DNA from: Gyrodactylus bullatarudis
Lineage: Eukaryota > Platyhelminthes > Monogenea > Gyrodactylidea > Gyrodactylidae
Assembly (NCBI GenBank): GCA_012064415.1
Contig: SSNU01000162.1
Coordinates: 100,343 to 164,342 of the forward strand
Length of the DNA: 64,000 nucleotides
Reading direction: 5' to 3'
Below the pieces are notes generated by a model. It saw only the letters and a list, made by a program, of their open reading frames with translations, did not search any database and was not told the origin of the DNA. Within the stretch, counting starts at the first letter, position 1. Every line of letters starts with the position of its first letter. Of this stretch, positions 1 to 11,346 are shown piece after piece. The translations under genes were made by a program, and so were the position numbers.

Positions 1-180
1 TCATAATTTGTAAATTATTATTTTCATTCATCTTTTAACTTTTATCATTATCAAAGAGACACTACTGATGAACCTTTGAGAAATGTACATTTGGTGTTAA
101 TATATCCTTTTTTTCTACTTTTCCAATTATGAATTTATGTGGATTTTCGGACGTATTTAAAAATTTACGTGAATATTTTT
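1..180 (+). repeat. Penelope-like element terminal region, copy 1
   Basis: This stretch matches 2850-3032 and the reverse complement of about 48378-48600. Shared blocks include the opening TCATAATTTGTAAATTATTA, GAAATGTACATTTGG and GGATTTTCGGACG. Those other copies adjoin PLE endonuclease sequence, so this is read as a detached PLE end. It starts at or before the window edge, so its left boundary is unknown. It carries a hammerhead-like fold at 58-98. Confidence 0.65.
58..98 (+). ncRNA. Hammerhead ribozyme-like motif in PLE end (copy 1)
   Basis: CTGATGA (65-71) and GAAA (80-83) form the conserved core. Stem III is A83-G85 with C88-T90 around a 2-nt loop. Stem I pairs 58-64 (GACACTA) with 92-98 (TGGTGTT), seven pairs of which two are G-U. 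Stem II (72-79) is poorly paired, so activity is doubtful. Minimal hammerheads in PLE ends are an established phenomenon; the fold here was worked out by hand. Confidence 0.55.
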
Positions 181-1506
181 ATCGTAATTTCAATAAACTC
201 CATAGTTCTTGTAGTTTTACAAAAAATTAATGGATATCTCTGTAATAATCTGTGTGAAGTTTCTCCTGAAAAATATGTCCCAAATTTATCTCCTTGGAAA
301 CAGCTTACTAGGAGATTATCATGCTCTGTGAGGTCGAAAATCTGAAGGAGTCGGAACTTGAAGGTTACAAAATAAATAAAAAATGTGGATGAGCTGCAAA
401 AAATCATGCGCTGAAATAAAGTTAATATAAACGGTTTCCTTGTCTAATAATAGCTTTCCCTACAATAATGTAGGGTTTAGGAATCAAGTTTTAATCCCTC
501 TCTCACTTTGAGATCAAAAAAACAGTTTAACTCAGGATTATGAGGCTTTATTAGTCTATTTAATAATTTTTTCTCTCTATGATTAATAATAGTACATTTT
601 CTGTATTTTCTGAATAAAATGTTAATTTGATAAACATCACACCTCTAAAAAATTTTTCATCTCCTTTTAGTTACAACTTACAACTTGGAGATTTTGAGCA
701 AACTAAGTTTTACCTATTCAATTCAAACACATTATCACTCAAGTAATAATTATAATAAATTGAACCTATAAGAGGATCGAAAATTTCAATTGTAATTTGA
801 TAAGAGATAAAGTTTTACACTAAATAATTAGGGAAATAAGAGAATATTGACTCTTCTAAATAATATCCAGCCATTTATAACGTATAGATTTAAGATATCG
901 AATAACATTTTTTTAGGAAATAACATTAGTTATTGATCCGATAGAAATCTAGGTAAAATGGGAGAATATTTAGTCTAATGCCACTGTAAATTAAAAAGAT
1001 TAAATAAATATTTTTTAGGAAAGCTCATTTAAAAGTTTTGAAAAAAATCAATAAATTTATTTATGATACCAATACCAAGGTGTCTTGGAATTCATCTCAA
1101 GAACAGGAAATTCTAAGAGAAAATATTTCAAGATGAAATCTTCTTCAAGAGTTTAATAAAAAAATTAGTTTTTTGATTCTTTTTCACTACTATGGAAACC
1201 AAATTTAGTATATATACTGTATCAAAATCATCAATAGTTGAGTGAAGATATTTTCTCTAAAAAGAGTGAGTGAGGGTGAGATAGAATGATGACATGATAC
1301 AGCATATCAGGAGAAATTTTTACTTGGAAAGTTACCTTTGAGTTAGTATACATCTCTCTAAATATCATTAATTTGAGCAAAGATGGCATGCTGTTGTAAG
1401 AGAAAATAAATATCTTTCTTCTTCAAGGACATCTGTGCAAAAAATGCAAATATGCATTGGGAAAATAAATCAATATAAAATCGCATATTATTTAGCTGAG
1501 AGCTAT
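181..1506. other. A+T-rich stretch, nothing recognised
   Basis: No exon-like coding, RNA gene or clear element end was seen. The short open frames lack codon bias and conserved motifs. Confidence 0.5.
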
Positions 1507-1595
1507 TTAACCCCTTCGGACCCGTTAAAATGCAGCGATCTCCTAAAACTGTTGATTTGGAGGTCGCATACGACCTCTGGGATCGATGGGGTTAA
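1507..1595. mobile_element. Miniature TTAA-flanked element (89 bp)
   Basis: It is bounded by TTAA at 1507-1510 and 1592-1595. The ends read inward as TTAACCCCTTCGGACCC and TTAACCCCATCGATCCC, an imperfect terminal inverted repeat of the CCC-start, TTAA-target kind used by piggyBac-like elements. The interior has a perfect hairpin AGGTCG-CATA-CGACCT (1561-1576). No coding capacity. Confidence 0.5.
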
Positions 1596-2373
1596 AGCTA
1601 TTTATACCCTTCCTAAGAGTTTCCTTGAATTTCAAATTGAAAACTTAAAAATTTATCTCGAGCTTGTGGGTTACGTTGAACTCTAATTTGATTTTTATTC
1701 ATGTGTAGGTCAAAAATGTAGAAAAAATAAGGGAAATTCTTATCTTGAATACTTGACTATCGACGATTTTATTATAATTAGCTTGTCTCGTATTAAATTC
1801 GATAAATTTTACTCATGTTAGAGATGTAGTAAATAGTCAAAGTCTATTTGAAAATTATTCAGGGGAAATCTTATTTTCCGGTTTTTTATTTGGTGAATAT
1901 TTTTACACACAGAATTTGAAGCTTTTTTGTGAGTTATGTTATGCACTTCTCAATAATCAAACAATTTTTTAATCATTTTAATGAGTATTTATCCGTTAAA
2001 AAAGAGTGATGTAATAGACAAAAATAGATATTAACGTGATCATAACGTTTTTTACTCAATTGAATTATTCCACAATGTTTAAATATATTCATTTATATTT
2101 GTTTTTTAAAAGGATCTCTTCATTAATTACTCTCTCGCTATCTATCTCTGTATGTATGTGTATACAATAAATATACATTAGGCTAGTTACACGCGAAAAT
2201 TAACTTTTGAGGACAAAAAAAGAATGAATTTATTTCAAAATAAAAATCTAATAAATATGGAAACAAACGTAAAATTTATACATTAGACTCATTTCATGAT
2301 AATTTGGTTCCATAGGAATAATACACTGATTAAATCGGTAATGTCATTTTAGTTAGCTATAAGAGTTTTTTTT
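1596..2373. other. A+T-rich stretch, nothing recognised
   Basis: Contains one TTAGAGATGTAG-like word near 1822 that resembles the ends of the elements at 19946 and 36661, but no partner end was found. Confidence 0.4.
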
Positions 2374-2838
2374 AAGGAATTAAGGATAAAATGTAAGCTG
2401 GAAAAACACCAAAACTCTCCAATCAATAGCAACAGTCGAGAGAAAAGTGCAAAAGCTCACATTAGCCAAGGTAGTTGAAGATTATGGGAATAGTTTTTCT
2501 CAACACATAGATTAGGTTAATAAGAAATTTCTCTTTCACTCATACATCTATGCTGTCGTCATTAGGGTTTTTGTATAAATCGGAAAAATTTCAAATTGAA
2601 ATTGCCTAGTAACTGCAGTATACTTCTTCAGATGATCATCCGCTCGTGTAGATAATTTTCTAATATTTCTACCTAAATATGAGGCTCCACAATCACATTG
2701 GAATTTGTAAATAATTGGCTATTCCTATAATCTTCAACTACCTTGGCCAATGTGAGCTTTTGCACTTTTTTCTCGACTGTTGCTATTGATTGGAGAGTTT
2801 TGGTGTTTTTCCAGCTTACATTTTATTCTTAATTCCTT
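2374..2838. repeat. PLE end as inverted duplication (about 120-bp arms)
   Basis: The left arm (2374-2494) and right arm (2719-2838) are reverse complements with few mismatches; both contain GGAGAGTTTTGGTGTTTTTCC or its complement. The same block lies downstream of the GIY-YIG frame in the PLE at 48.6 kb. The 224-bp spacer holds a GIY-YIG fragment on the - strand. The arrangement is two PLE 3' ends fused in opposite orientation, the right one running on to about 3032. Confidence 0.75.
2560..2722 (-). pseudogene. PLE GIY-YIG endonuclease fragment
   Basis: The - strand reads IYKFQCDCGASYLGRNIRKL, then STRADDHL and TAVTR. This aligns with the frame at 48725-49027 (IYKCQCDCGASYIGRTIREL). CxC plus the Y-[IL]-G block is the signature of the endonuclease fused to Penelope-like reverse transcriptases. 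Only this piece survives; no RT is attached, so it is a 5'-truncated copy. Confidence 0.7.
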
Positions 2839-2845
2839 TGATTTT

Positions 2846-3032
2846 TACTATTTCTTTCATAATTTGTAAATTATTATCTTGAATGATTTCACTTATATCA
2901 TTTTTGAAGAATTACCGCTGATGATGCTTCAAGAAATGTACATTTGGTTTTAATATAACTTCTTCCAATTTTCTAAATTATGAATATAAGAGGATTTTCG
3001 GACGTGTTTGAAAAACTACGTGAATTACTTAT
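2846..3032 (+). repeat. Penelope-like element terminal region, copy 2
   Basis: Continues the right arm of the inverted duplication and matches 1-180 and the complement of 48378-48600. It ends near the GGATTTTCGGACGTG and ACGTGAATTA blocks. Includes the hammerhead-like motif at 2914-2948. Confidence 0.65.
2914..2948 (+). ncRNA. Hammerhead ribozyme-like motif in PLE end (copy 2)
   Basis: CTGATGA is at 2918-2924 and GAAA at 2933-2936. Stem III is ATG/CAT (2936-2938 with 2941-2943) around loop TA. Stem I is ACCG/TGGT (2914-2917 with 2945-2948) with one G-U pair. Stem II (TGCTTCAA) barely pairs. Compared with copies 1 and 3, stem I differs in sequence but still pairs. Confidence 0.5.
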
Positions 3033-4780
3033 TCCTAATAAGAGTTATATTGTACTTTAGTTATCTCATAATACAATAAATATTGGCGTCTTTTCAAAAT
3101 ATTGGTAGAAATTTATTCTAACAAAAGGAGTTAGTTCAGTCGTTATTTAGATCTCAAGGAAACTTGAAAGACGGTTAAAAGAGCAATTTTCAAAGATTCA
3201 AAACCTAGGGAGAAATTCTTCGTGTTAAAAATGAAATCTAAGTTGGCAGGGTATTGAGAAATTCGGATTTTAGTTCGATTTGATTTATAATATGATTTGA
3301 TATGGAAATATATCCATTCAATAATTTATTCTTGTTATAATTATAGTTCAGAATTTGGGATCAAAGATATTTTTTTGACAAAAAAATAAAACAGCAGATT
3401 CTGACAGATATTGGAACTATGGGTTGGATTTTATCTGTCAAAAACATAACAGAACACAAAAAATGAGATTATCCTTTTTGTGGATGATGCTTCTATCTAG
3501 TAGGAGAAGAATTCAGTACAGAAGCAATAAAGGCTCAGAAAGACTCTTTATTAGGCCTGGTACAAAAAAAACCGAAAATTAGCTTGAGGTCTCAACTTAT
3601 ACTATATATTAGAGAAAGAAAATTTTTTTTTCTCCGAACAATTTTCTATTTTATACCTCAAATAGATTATCTATGCTTCGTAATTGCCGTATTCGAAAAC
3701 TAAATTTTAAAAAATTTGGTGTTCTGATATGCCATTTCCCATTTTTCCTAAAATTGTAAATTTTTCCCAAATTGAATAATTTTCTTCAGAGTGTATTCAG
3801 AATATATTCAATATTAATTTGTCGTGAAAAACTGATTCAAAAATATGAAAGCTTGTCCAATAATTCGAAATGTATCATTTCTCGTAGTAAAATCCATTGA
3901 AAAATGGTGGCGCGAATTTGAAAATTTGACATCTTTAATTGAAATTATACATATCTAAATAAAATTAAAAACATATGGTTCAATAGGAAATTTTTTTCTC
4001 TCTTTTATTTTCCATCAAATGAACGCATAAATTCGAAAAGTTGAAAATTTTGTATTACCCTACTATATATGTTTAAAAATATTCATTTTGGTATAAGTCT
4101 AAGAAGAAGAAAAAAACCTGTGAATAATACTGTAAATTTTCTTGAACAAAAATATTGACAGACTTGTTAGTAATAATTTATTACTAATAAATTATCTATT
4201 TGAATTTTTTAAAGAATAATTCGATAAAATTATTGGAGACATCAGTTATAAGCCTTTAAAATTACCTTGGTTTATAAATTTTTTTTTTCGAAAAAGATTT
4301 TTCTGCTTTCAAATTGCCACATTAAAATGTGTGATTTTACCAACAGTTTTTTTTGCTCAAGCTGACAATTTGACATGTTCGGATTCAGCATGAAATTAAC
4401 TCTCTAATGATGGTCCCAGCTTTGCGATATTTTAATTTTTTGACTTCGATGATCTACCCCTACTCTTTATATCTCATTCTAATAAATTCCTAATGATGAT
4501 AGTGCCAGACTTGGGGATCATTGAATTGGAGAGTAGTATCATCTCTCAGGATTAATATTGAAAGCTTATTGATTTTTATAAAATGATGAAAAAACTTTTT
4601 AGTTATTTTCATGACTGACATAATAACAACTTTTTGATATCTAAAAAGAAATGAGGTCAAAAATTGTCAAGTTTGTTTTAGATACAAAATTTTGTAGAAT
4701 TATTCAAACAATTTGACATGGATATTTAATATTAATTATTATGGTTTCATATTTAACATCAAAATTCATGTTACTTTTCC
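3033..4780. other. A+T-rich stretch with dispersed-repeat traces
   Basis: No gene seen. The block 3905-3990 (GGTGGCGCGAATTTGAAAA, later ACATATGGTTCAATAGGAA) resembles 5945-6030 and belongs to the dispersed foldback-repeat family seen at 40981 and 57415. Confidence 0.4.
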
Positions 4781-4875
4781 TTAACCCTTAACGATCAACG
4801 GTAGAATTGTATATGATAGTGTGATTTTGACTATCTGAGTACCGAAACGTCTGGAAGAGGCTTTGGGAAAAGGTT
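4781..4875. repeat. One end of a TTAA-type element; copy also at 19664
   Basis: Begins TTAACCCTTAACGATCAACG, like the other TTAACCC elements here. Positions 4826-4875 match the reverse complement of 19664-19712 (shared CTGGAAGAGGCTTTGG). No opposite terminal repeat was found, so the element is incomplete or diverged. Confidence 0.4.
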
Positions 4876-6700
4876 CTAATTAAATTAAATACTACTTGTA
4901 GAGCTTTAAAAATGGAGGGGGATTATCGAAAAATATCTTCCGATATGACGAACATCGAGGCGAATCTTCCTCTTTGGAGTTGGCCATATTGGAAGAAAAA
5001 CAAATCTTCTTATATGGCACACAACATATATAAGATTGATGCTTACTAGTGAGTAGAAAAGATGTTGAATAGGAATTTAACTAATTTCAAATAACCAAGA
5101 TAGGTTCTCACGTGAAAAAGAATCTCAAACAGAAAGAGGGATTTGCCCTCCATAATAATATCAAGATGAGTACAAGATAAATTATAAATAACAATAACAA
5201 AAGGAAAAAGATTATGTTGCTTGTTGCTATTGTTGATAACAGACATTAGGAAAATCTATATTTCTTTCTGTGATCTGTATCCAACTTATGTATATTTTTG
5301 CAAAAGAATATACCTTTTTTCTTGTTCAGTAAGCTTACTTAAAATATAGAAGTAAAATAAAATTTCTTTAGATTTAAAAAGAAAGACAGAAATCATAAAA
5401 CTAATTTAATAGCTTCAAAGCAAAACACTTCAGATAATGCAAATTATAATAATAATTTTGAGTTTGAATTGAAAAAAATCCAAGTAGTTGATATGAAGAT
5501 GAGAATTTTTCCAAAAATCTCTATACTTTTCTCCGGATGTTCTGGAAGACAAGTATTTTTCTTAAATTCGCAATGAAGGTTGTTAAAATTAAAAAAAATC
5601 AATCAGAAACCGCTTGTTGACAATAATTGAAAAATCAAATATAAAACGGTTTTTATGTTTGATTTTCATTATTTTAAATTGATTTTTAGGTTTATGTATT
5701 AGCTGGAATGTGAATTTAACTTAGAAAATGCCATTTATGTAATTTAAATTCAAAATTTTTAATTCTCTGATACCCCAAAATCCCATTTCACCAAACTTCT
5801 TCAAGTTAATTGGAATTTTCTACTAAAATATGTAGCACTGAATTAAAATACCTAACGAACCTATTTCTATTTAAAATTGTATTAAAACAGCTGAAAATTT
5901 AGATTTTAATTAACTGTAGTAGAGAAATTAATTGAAAATAGTTGGCGCTTATTCAAAAATCGGCTATTTTTTAATTGCGATCTGAGGTATCTAAGCAAAA
6001 TTTAAAACACATGGTTTAATAGGAACTATTTTACGTTGAAAATTTTTCTTTAAAATGAGCTTTGCACATCAATAAAGACAGACAATGTCCTTATAAAGAC
6101 AAGGAATTGGAATCTCTCTCTTTTACTCTGACATTATTATCAGTCTAATTCAGATACGTAGAGATGAAAGAGAACCGAGGGATATATATTATTTCAAAGA
6201 AAATGATACATTCCCAGTATCTCTCCTTCAAGGGAAAATGAATGAGAAGCATAGGTGAGAAGAACTGATGAAGTAATAATTTCCTAAGGAAATCACAGAA
6301 TGAGAGAACATAAAAAAATTCATTATAAATAATAGTAGGAGAATGAATAGTTCATAGACTTGTAACAATGAGAATAGTTATCTGTAACAGTATACAGATT
6401 TCTACTCCTTTTTTTGAGTCGTTAATGAAATTAATTATGATAAAGAAAAACATGACATTGATGATGATCATAACACAATTGAATTTTTATCCTGTTGAAA
6501 AAAAGAAACAAACTCTATCATGTTTATCATATAATAGCCTGAATTTAAACAATTTTCACTCCGGAATAGAGCACCGCTCTTTTTTCGAAAAACTAGCGAA
6601 TTTCAATAATCAGGGTAACATTTGGTAATGTACAAAATTCCTACTAAAATCTTCGCTTGAGATGTTAAGAACCAGAATTTTCCTGAAAGATAATTTCAAA
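4876..6700. other. A+T-rich stretch with a dispersed terminal motif
   Basis: No gene seen. Positions 5483-5510 carry the motif AGTTGATATGAAGATGAGAA shared with about ten other sites in the window. Positions 5945-6030 match 3905-3990. Confidence 0.4.
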
Positions 6701-6770
6701 TTTTAAACGGGCTGGGATTTGAACTCTGGATGTAATATTTAATAATAATTTACCAAGCTGGCCAAACTTT
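6700..6770 (-). repeat. tRNA-like (B-box) relic
   Basis: The - strand has GAGTTCAAATCCC, a good match to a Pol III B box, and about 35 nt upstream TGGCCAGCTTGG, resembling an A box with one base missing. The anticodon region does not fold into a tRNA, so this is probably the head of an old tRNA-derived SINE and not a working tRNA gene. Confidence 0.3.
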
Positions 6771-7169
6771 ACACTTCTTTATTTTTGAATACTCAATATC
6801 TTTTTAATCTGACTCGAAATCCAAAAATATTTTATTGATGACAATTCAACACACTTCTGCGACTTGGAAAAACCCTCAAGAAGAAAAGCGGTGCCGATAC
6901 ACAATGGCTAGTTGGAACTCGATCAAATAAGAAGAATAGCCTAAAGCTATTCTCGATGAATTCATGTTTTTAAAAAACATCTCATATTTTCCATCAAGGT
7001 ATCGAAATTTTCTGAAGAGCTTTAGGAAATCGGTCCAAAAGACACATCTTCACAGAGAAAATAAATAAAATCAGGAAATATTTTAAATTTCTAGTTGGTG
7101 GGAATTTGAATGCAAAATTTTTGTTGAACTTGAAGTGAAAGAGGGACTATTTTTTTCCAAAAACTTTTA
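6771..7169. other. A+T-rich stretch, nothing recognised
   Basis: No gene or clear repeat boundary seen before the hairpin element at 7170. Confidence 0.4.
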
Positions 7170-7563
7170 TTACTAGAATTATTTCGTTCTAGGTTCTTAG
7201 GTAATATATCCCACAAGAACGTCTTATTTGGTAATGGATTAGACCATGTCACTGAATGTTACAGCTTACTAATTGATTCCACCGAGACTGGTACGAAAGA
7301 AACTCACATACCATTCAGGTTGTGGCATACTGACGAGTCCAAAAGAGGACGAATCGTGCGTATATGACATATACTATTATTATTTCTAAATACTATGAGA
7401 GTTTCTTTCGTACCAGTCTCGGTGGAATCAATTAGTAAGCTGTAACATTCAGCGACATGGTCTAATCCATTACCAAATAAGACGTTCTTGTGGGATATAT
7501 TACCTAAGAACCTAGAACGAAATAATTCTAGTAACTTTTGTAAGTATAGGTGCTGCACTATTC
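7170..7563. mobile_element. Hairpin retroposon with hammerhead ribozyme in its loop
   Basis: Arms 7170-7305 and 7398-7534 are reverse complements; I count about one mismatch (A/G near 7252) apart from the length difference of one base. The 92-nt loop contains a hammerhead motif. The right side (7398-7563) is homologous to the 3' half of the element at 59360-59690, including the extension CTTTTGTAAGTATAGGTGCT. The copy is therefore a 3' half, a hammerhead and an inverted second 3' half. The apparent open frame on the - strand here is a by-product of the palindrome. Confidence 0.8.
7322..7368 (+). ncRNA. Hammerhead ribozyme (type I fold), near-intact
   Basis: Core CTGACGA (7330-7336) fits CUGANGA. 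Stem II is GTCC-AAAAGA-GGAC (7337-7350), four perfect pairs. GAA (7351-7353) follows. Stem III keeps CG/CG pairs but the A15.1 position is T, which breaks the usual A-U pair next to the cleavage site. Stem I pairs GGCATA (7324-7329) with TATGAC (7363-7368), with one mismatch. Predicted cleavage is after A7362. Confidence 0.75.
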
Positions 7564-10500
7564 ATTAAAAATTTTTATTTCAAATTTTCTTTCTTGAATC
7601 GGTAAAAGTGTGTCTTAAGAACCAAGATCTTTGGTTTATGGTGATTATCGATTTAATCGTCTAATCTTTAATAACAAACTTAATAAAAAATATGTAATAA
7701 GTACAGCCTCAAAAGATAATACCTAAAAATAATTTTTTAAGATCTATTATTTAATACTTTATTTCGAATTTAACAAAAAATCTCGCATAAAGTAAACCGA
7801 ATAAAAAAACCGTGGTAAATGTTAAAATTGAACTAAAATATCGCGATAATTTCAAAATTAATATCTTAGAGGTTATTTTTGAGCCTAGCTAATTGAAATC
7901 AGCAATGAAAATCGTCTTTTTACCTCAAAAAATGTGGATCATTGATATGTATAAAATACCATGCTAAAATAAAGTATTATTTTAATACCTTATCTTCCTA
8001 AGAATACATTTAAAGACCTTATAACTAATAGTTATTAACTATGAACCCTGATGACATAGCAGAAAAAACTATAGTCTTAAATGGTTTTCCTAACAGAGGG
8101 AATAGTTGGTTAAAATAAGAATTTTAATAATTCTTGAGGCTCTATTACTAATTAGGAATTTGTAATAAATATTATTTTACAATAGAAACCAGAAGAAGTA
8201 AACCATGGACTGTACATTTTTGTTGTTCAATCATGAAAATTATGTAAAATAGAGATCTTCTAGTATTCCTCACTACATATTGATTTAAACAAGAGTAATG
8301 AAATCAAAATGTAGACTCACAGTCAACTTTTCCACTGGCTGAAAGAGAAAGAATTCAACATTAGAATAGAAAAAACCCTTTTTTTCAAACTTGAGATTAA
8401 TCAAACAAAATTTTGTTAGAGAATGGAAGCGAAATTAATTATCATTTACCTGTTTTATCTGCGACGCTATCTCTTGGTCTTGAATCTTCACGAAAAATAT
8501 AACAAATTCTAATTATTTTTTTCAAGTTTTGACAATAGGTTCAAACGATGATTAAATTATAATTTAATTACTAATTAATACTAACTTGACTCAGGGGAAT
8601 TAGGTGTGAATTTGTAATTAATGTTCCAAAAAAATAGATTGAATTATTTGGATAACAGGAAAAAAGAGCTGTTATGATTGTAAAGATATTTTAGTCTCTA
8701 GGGTTAGAATTTTGTGATGTTAAGGAGAAAAGTGAGCTTGATTCACCCTCAGGTTTAAGATTCTTTCTGTGAAACTTTAACTTGGCCTTTGCTAAATTAA
8801 GAGAGACATAAAAAGTCAGATTGAATTTTAAAATAGAAAAGATAGAATGGAATTTTTAATAAGGTTTTTCTTCCTCTTAAAGATCGTAAGGACTCACTTA
8901 ATGATTTGAAACATTTTATCAACTTTTTAAGCATTTATACATCCAAAAGTTGATCATTATCATAATAAAACAAGTGATACCTGACAACAAAGTTTTTATT
9001 CAAGAAGATACTATAATTTAATCTTCAATGAATTCAACTTTATAAAAGTTGAGATGATAGATTCATTGAAAGAAAAAAACTACTAATTTTGTAAAGAAGA
9101 GGCTTGCTAATACACTCGATCTATTCTCAGTTCGAGATCAATAGACCATGAAGATTGCGACAAAGGAAATTTTGAATGGATCATTTCATTAAGAAGGAAT
9201 ATTCAAGATGCTTTCTGAATCGGAAATTCGATTGAAAAATATTTGTATTAAATCCCTCCATTTTATAGTATACACTTTAATGAGCAAGTATTTTAGAATG
9301 TAAGGAATTTCTGGCCTTTTGAAAATTAAAAAGAAAATGTGTCGACATCACAATCAGGGATAAGGGAGTAAAAATCGAGTTCCATCAGGTAGATCTCAAA
9401 TGTAATAAAAACAAAGTTTATCGGCAGGATATTTAGATAGGTAATTTTGAAAAATATTTACTCAACAAGCAGACGTATGATAGGAAATGATCTCTGGATG
9501 ATACGTTGTATTTATTTGTGCATTACTATCCAAATTAGTTACCAGGGGATATATATATTTTATGGTAATCAATTGACATTTTTCAGTAGTGTTGAAGATG
9601 AGGTGTTAAAAATTACGACAATACCTTTTTCTCTAGTTATTTATTTCTGTCTCTCATTTTCTATTTGTGTGTGGGTGTATATCTTTGTGATCAAAAAACT
9701 ATCCTTGATCCTTATTGATTTCTTCCCATTATCTGAATAATTTATGCTCCTTTTAGGAAGTATAAGAAGGACAAACTCTTGTTAATTTCAAGGTTAACCT
9801 TGAGGGAAAGAGAGAACTTAGTTTTCATTGTATTTGGGTTTTGAAGTCCTTATCACTAAAGACTTCAGAGATGTGAGTTTCCCGTTTCAATCTTCTAAAT
9901 TTTATTTACTAAAAAAAGCCGATAGAATTGCTGGGTATAAATTCTGAATTATTTGCTAGGTTTATTCTCAGACACAAGAAATGACGATAAAATGAAAGAT
10001 GATAGCTTAATTTAATCTTAATGAAAATTTCCTAACGATTCATAACTACAAGTTTATTTTAGCATTGAGATAAATTACTGAATACAGTAAGCATAGTGAG
10101 AGGGGAGATTGACAAGTGTGTTTCGGCAAGTTGATCATAATGTAGTAATTGCAACAAGAACGAATGTAAAAAAGCATATTCAGAAGTGTAAATAATTTAC
10201 ATGAGATAGATGATTTTCATCACAATAGTTCCGTAAAATGGAGGAAAAATGTGAAAAATAAAAGAGTTACACCAGCAACTCCTATGAACAGAACAAGAAA
10301 AGTTTATCAGAGGGGCGGGGTAATTATAGATAATCGAATCCAAAGATTAAAAACACTGTTTTTTTCATTTTTTTCATACATATTTTCGATCAGATTGATG
10401 GGGAGTAGGAGAGAAAAAATTCAATCAGACTAATGAAATAGAGGAAGAAATATTTTTTTCTTCTTCTGATTAGTTCTTTCCTATTCCTGCCTCTTTTTCA

Positions 10501-10839
10501 GAAGATGAATGATGAAAGGAAAAATTTTTTCGTCTTCTTCTCTAAAGTTAAAAGCAACATTCTTACTTTGGAAAGAAGCAAAGTAAATCAAGTGCAATGG
10601 TGCTCAAGTTAAATCTCTCTCGATTTACCTTCGCCAATATTTTATAAAGCTAGTTTTTATTTTTAGAAAGTATTTATTTGAAAATAGGTATAAAATAGAA
10701 TATAAAATACAAAGGTTTTATACGATTAAATTTCTAGTTCTCTGGATAGGTTGGCAATGCATAGATTCAATTTAAAACTGGTTTTGTAATTGGAATAAAA
10801 AATAAAATAATGGATAAATAAGTCGTTTGAGAAATTTCA
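7564..10839. other. A+T-rich stretch, nothing recognised
   Basis: About 3.3 kb without a supported gene, RNA gene or clear element end. Open frames at 9447-9740 and 10251-10433 show no recognisable domain and no flanking splice structure. Confidence 0.45.
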
Positions 10840-11346
10840 TTAACCCTTTAAGACCCAGCAGGTCATATATGGGAAAGGTTACTTTCTCAAGGCATAATTT
10901 TGTTTTAAAGAAACTAAAAATAGTTTATTGACCATTTTTCTGAAAAAAGAACGAATGAACTCTGACTTATCAAGCTACAATATTTTATTGAGAAGTTATG
11001 ACTATTTAAAAATGATTCGTTTTTGAAAAAATATTTAAATTTCCTTAAAAATACAAAGAACGTTTTTTTTGAAAAACCACTTATAGAGATCCAAGAGAAA
11101 AAAGAAAGAAACTTTTATCGAGAAACCATACCCGTAGAATTTAAATATGTTATCACCTTTATGTCATCTCTTGAAACAAAATATTTAGCCATTTTCAAGG
11201 TCTAAAAATGGTAATAACTTTTAAACTAGATGTTGGTTTTTGAAAAAAAATTGCATATTCGTTATCAGTATACTCTAAAAACCTACTGAATTTTCAATCT
11301 CAGCGATGTACCTTTAAAAAAATTTCTTTGGGTCTTTAAGGATTGA
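10840..11346. mobile_element. TTAA-type MITE (507 bp), piggyBac-like ends
   Basis: The left end is TTAACCCTTTAAGACCCAGC and the right end read inward is TCAATCCTTAAAGACCCAAA. These are imperfect terminal inverted repeats, with the right TTAA degraded to TCAA on that strand. The ends match those of the element at 17639-18063. No transposase coding inside. Confidence 0.55.

Noticed and set aside
1435..1686. An 83-codon frame with ordinary-looking composition
   Set aside because: It contains the whole TTAA-flanked mini-element and shows no domain.
6264..6290. Another hammerhead core (CTGATGA)
   Set aside because: No GAAA at the right distance and no pairing stems.
7304..7558. An 84-codon open frame on the - strand as a gene
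   Set aside because: It runs through the hairpin arm and the hammerhead; the openness comes from the repeat and no known motif is present.
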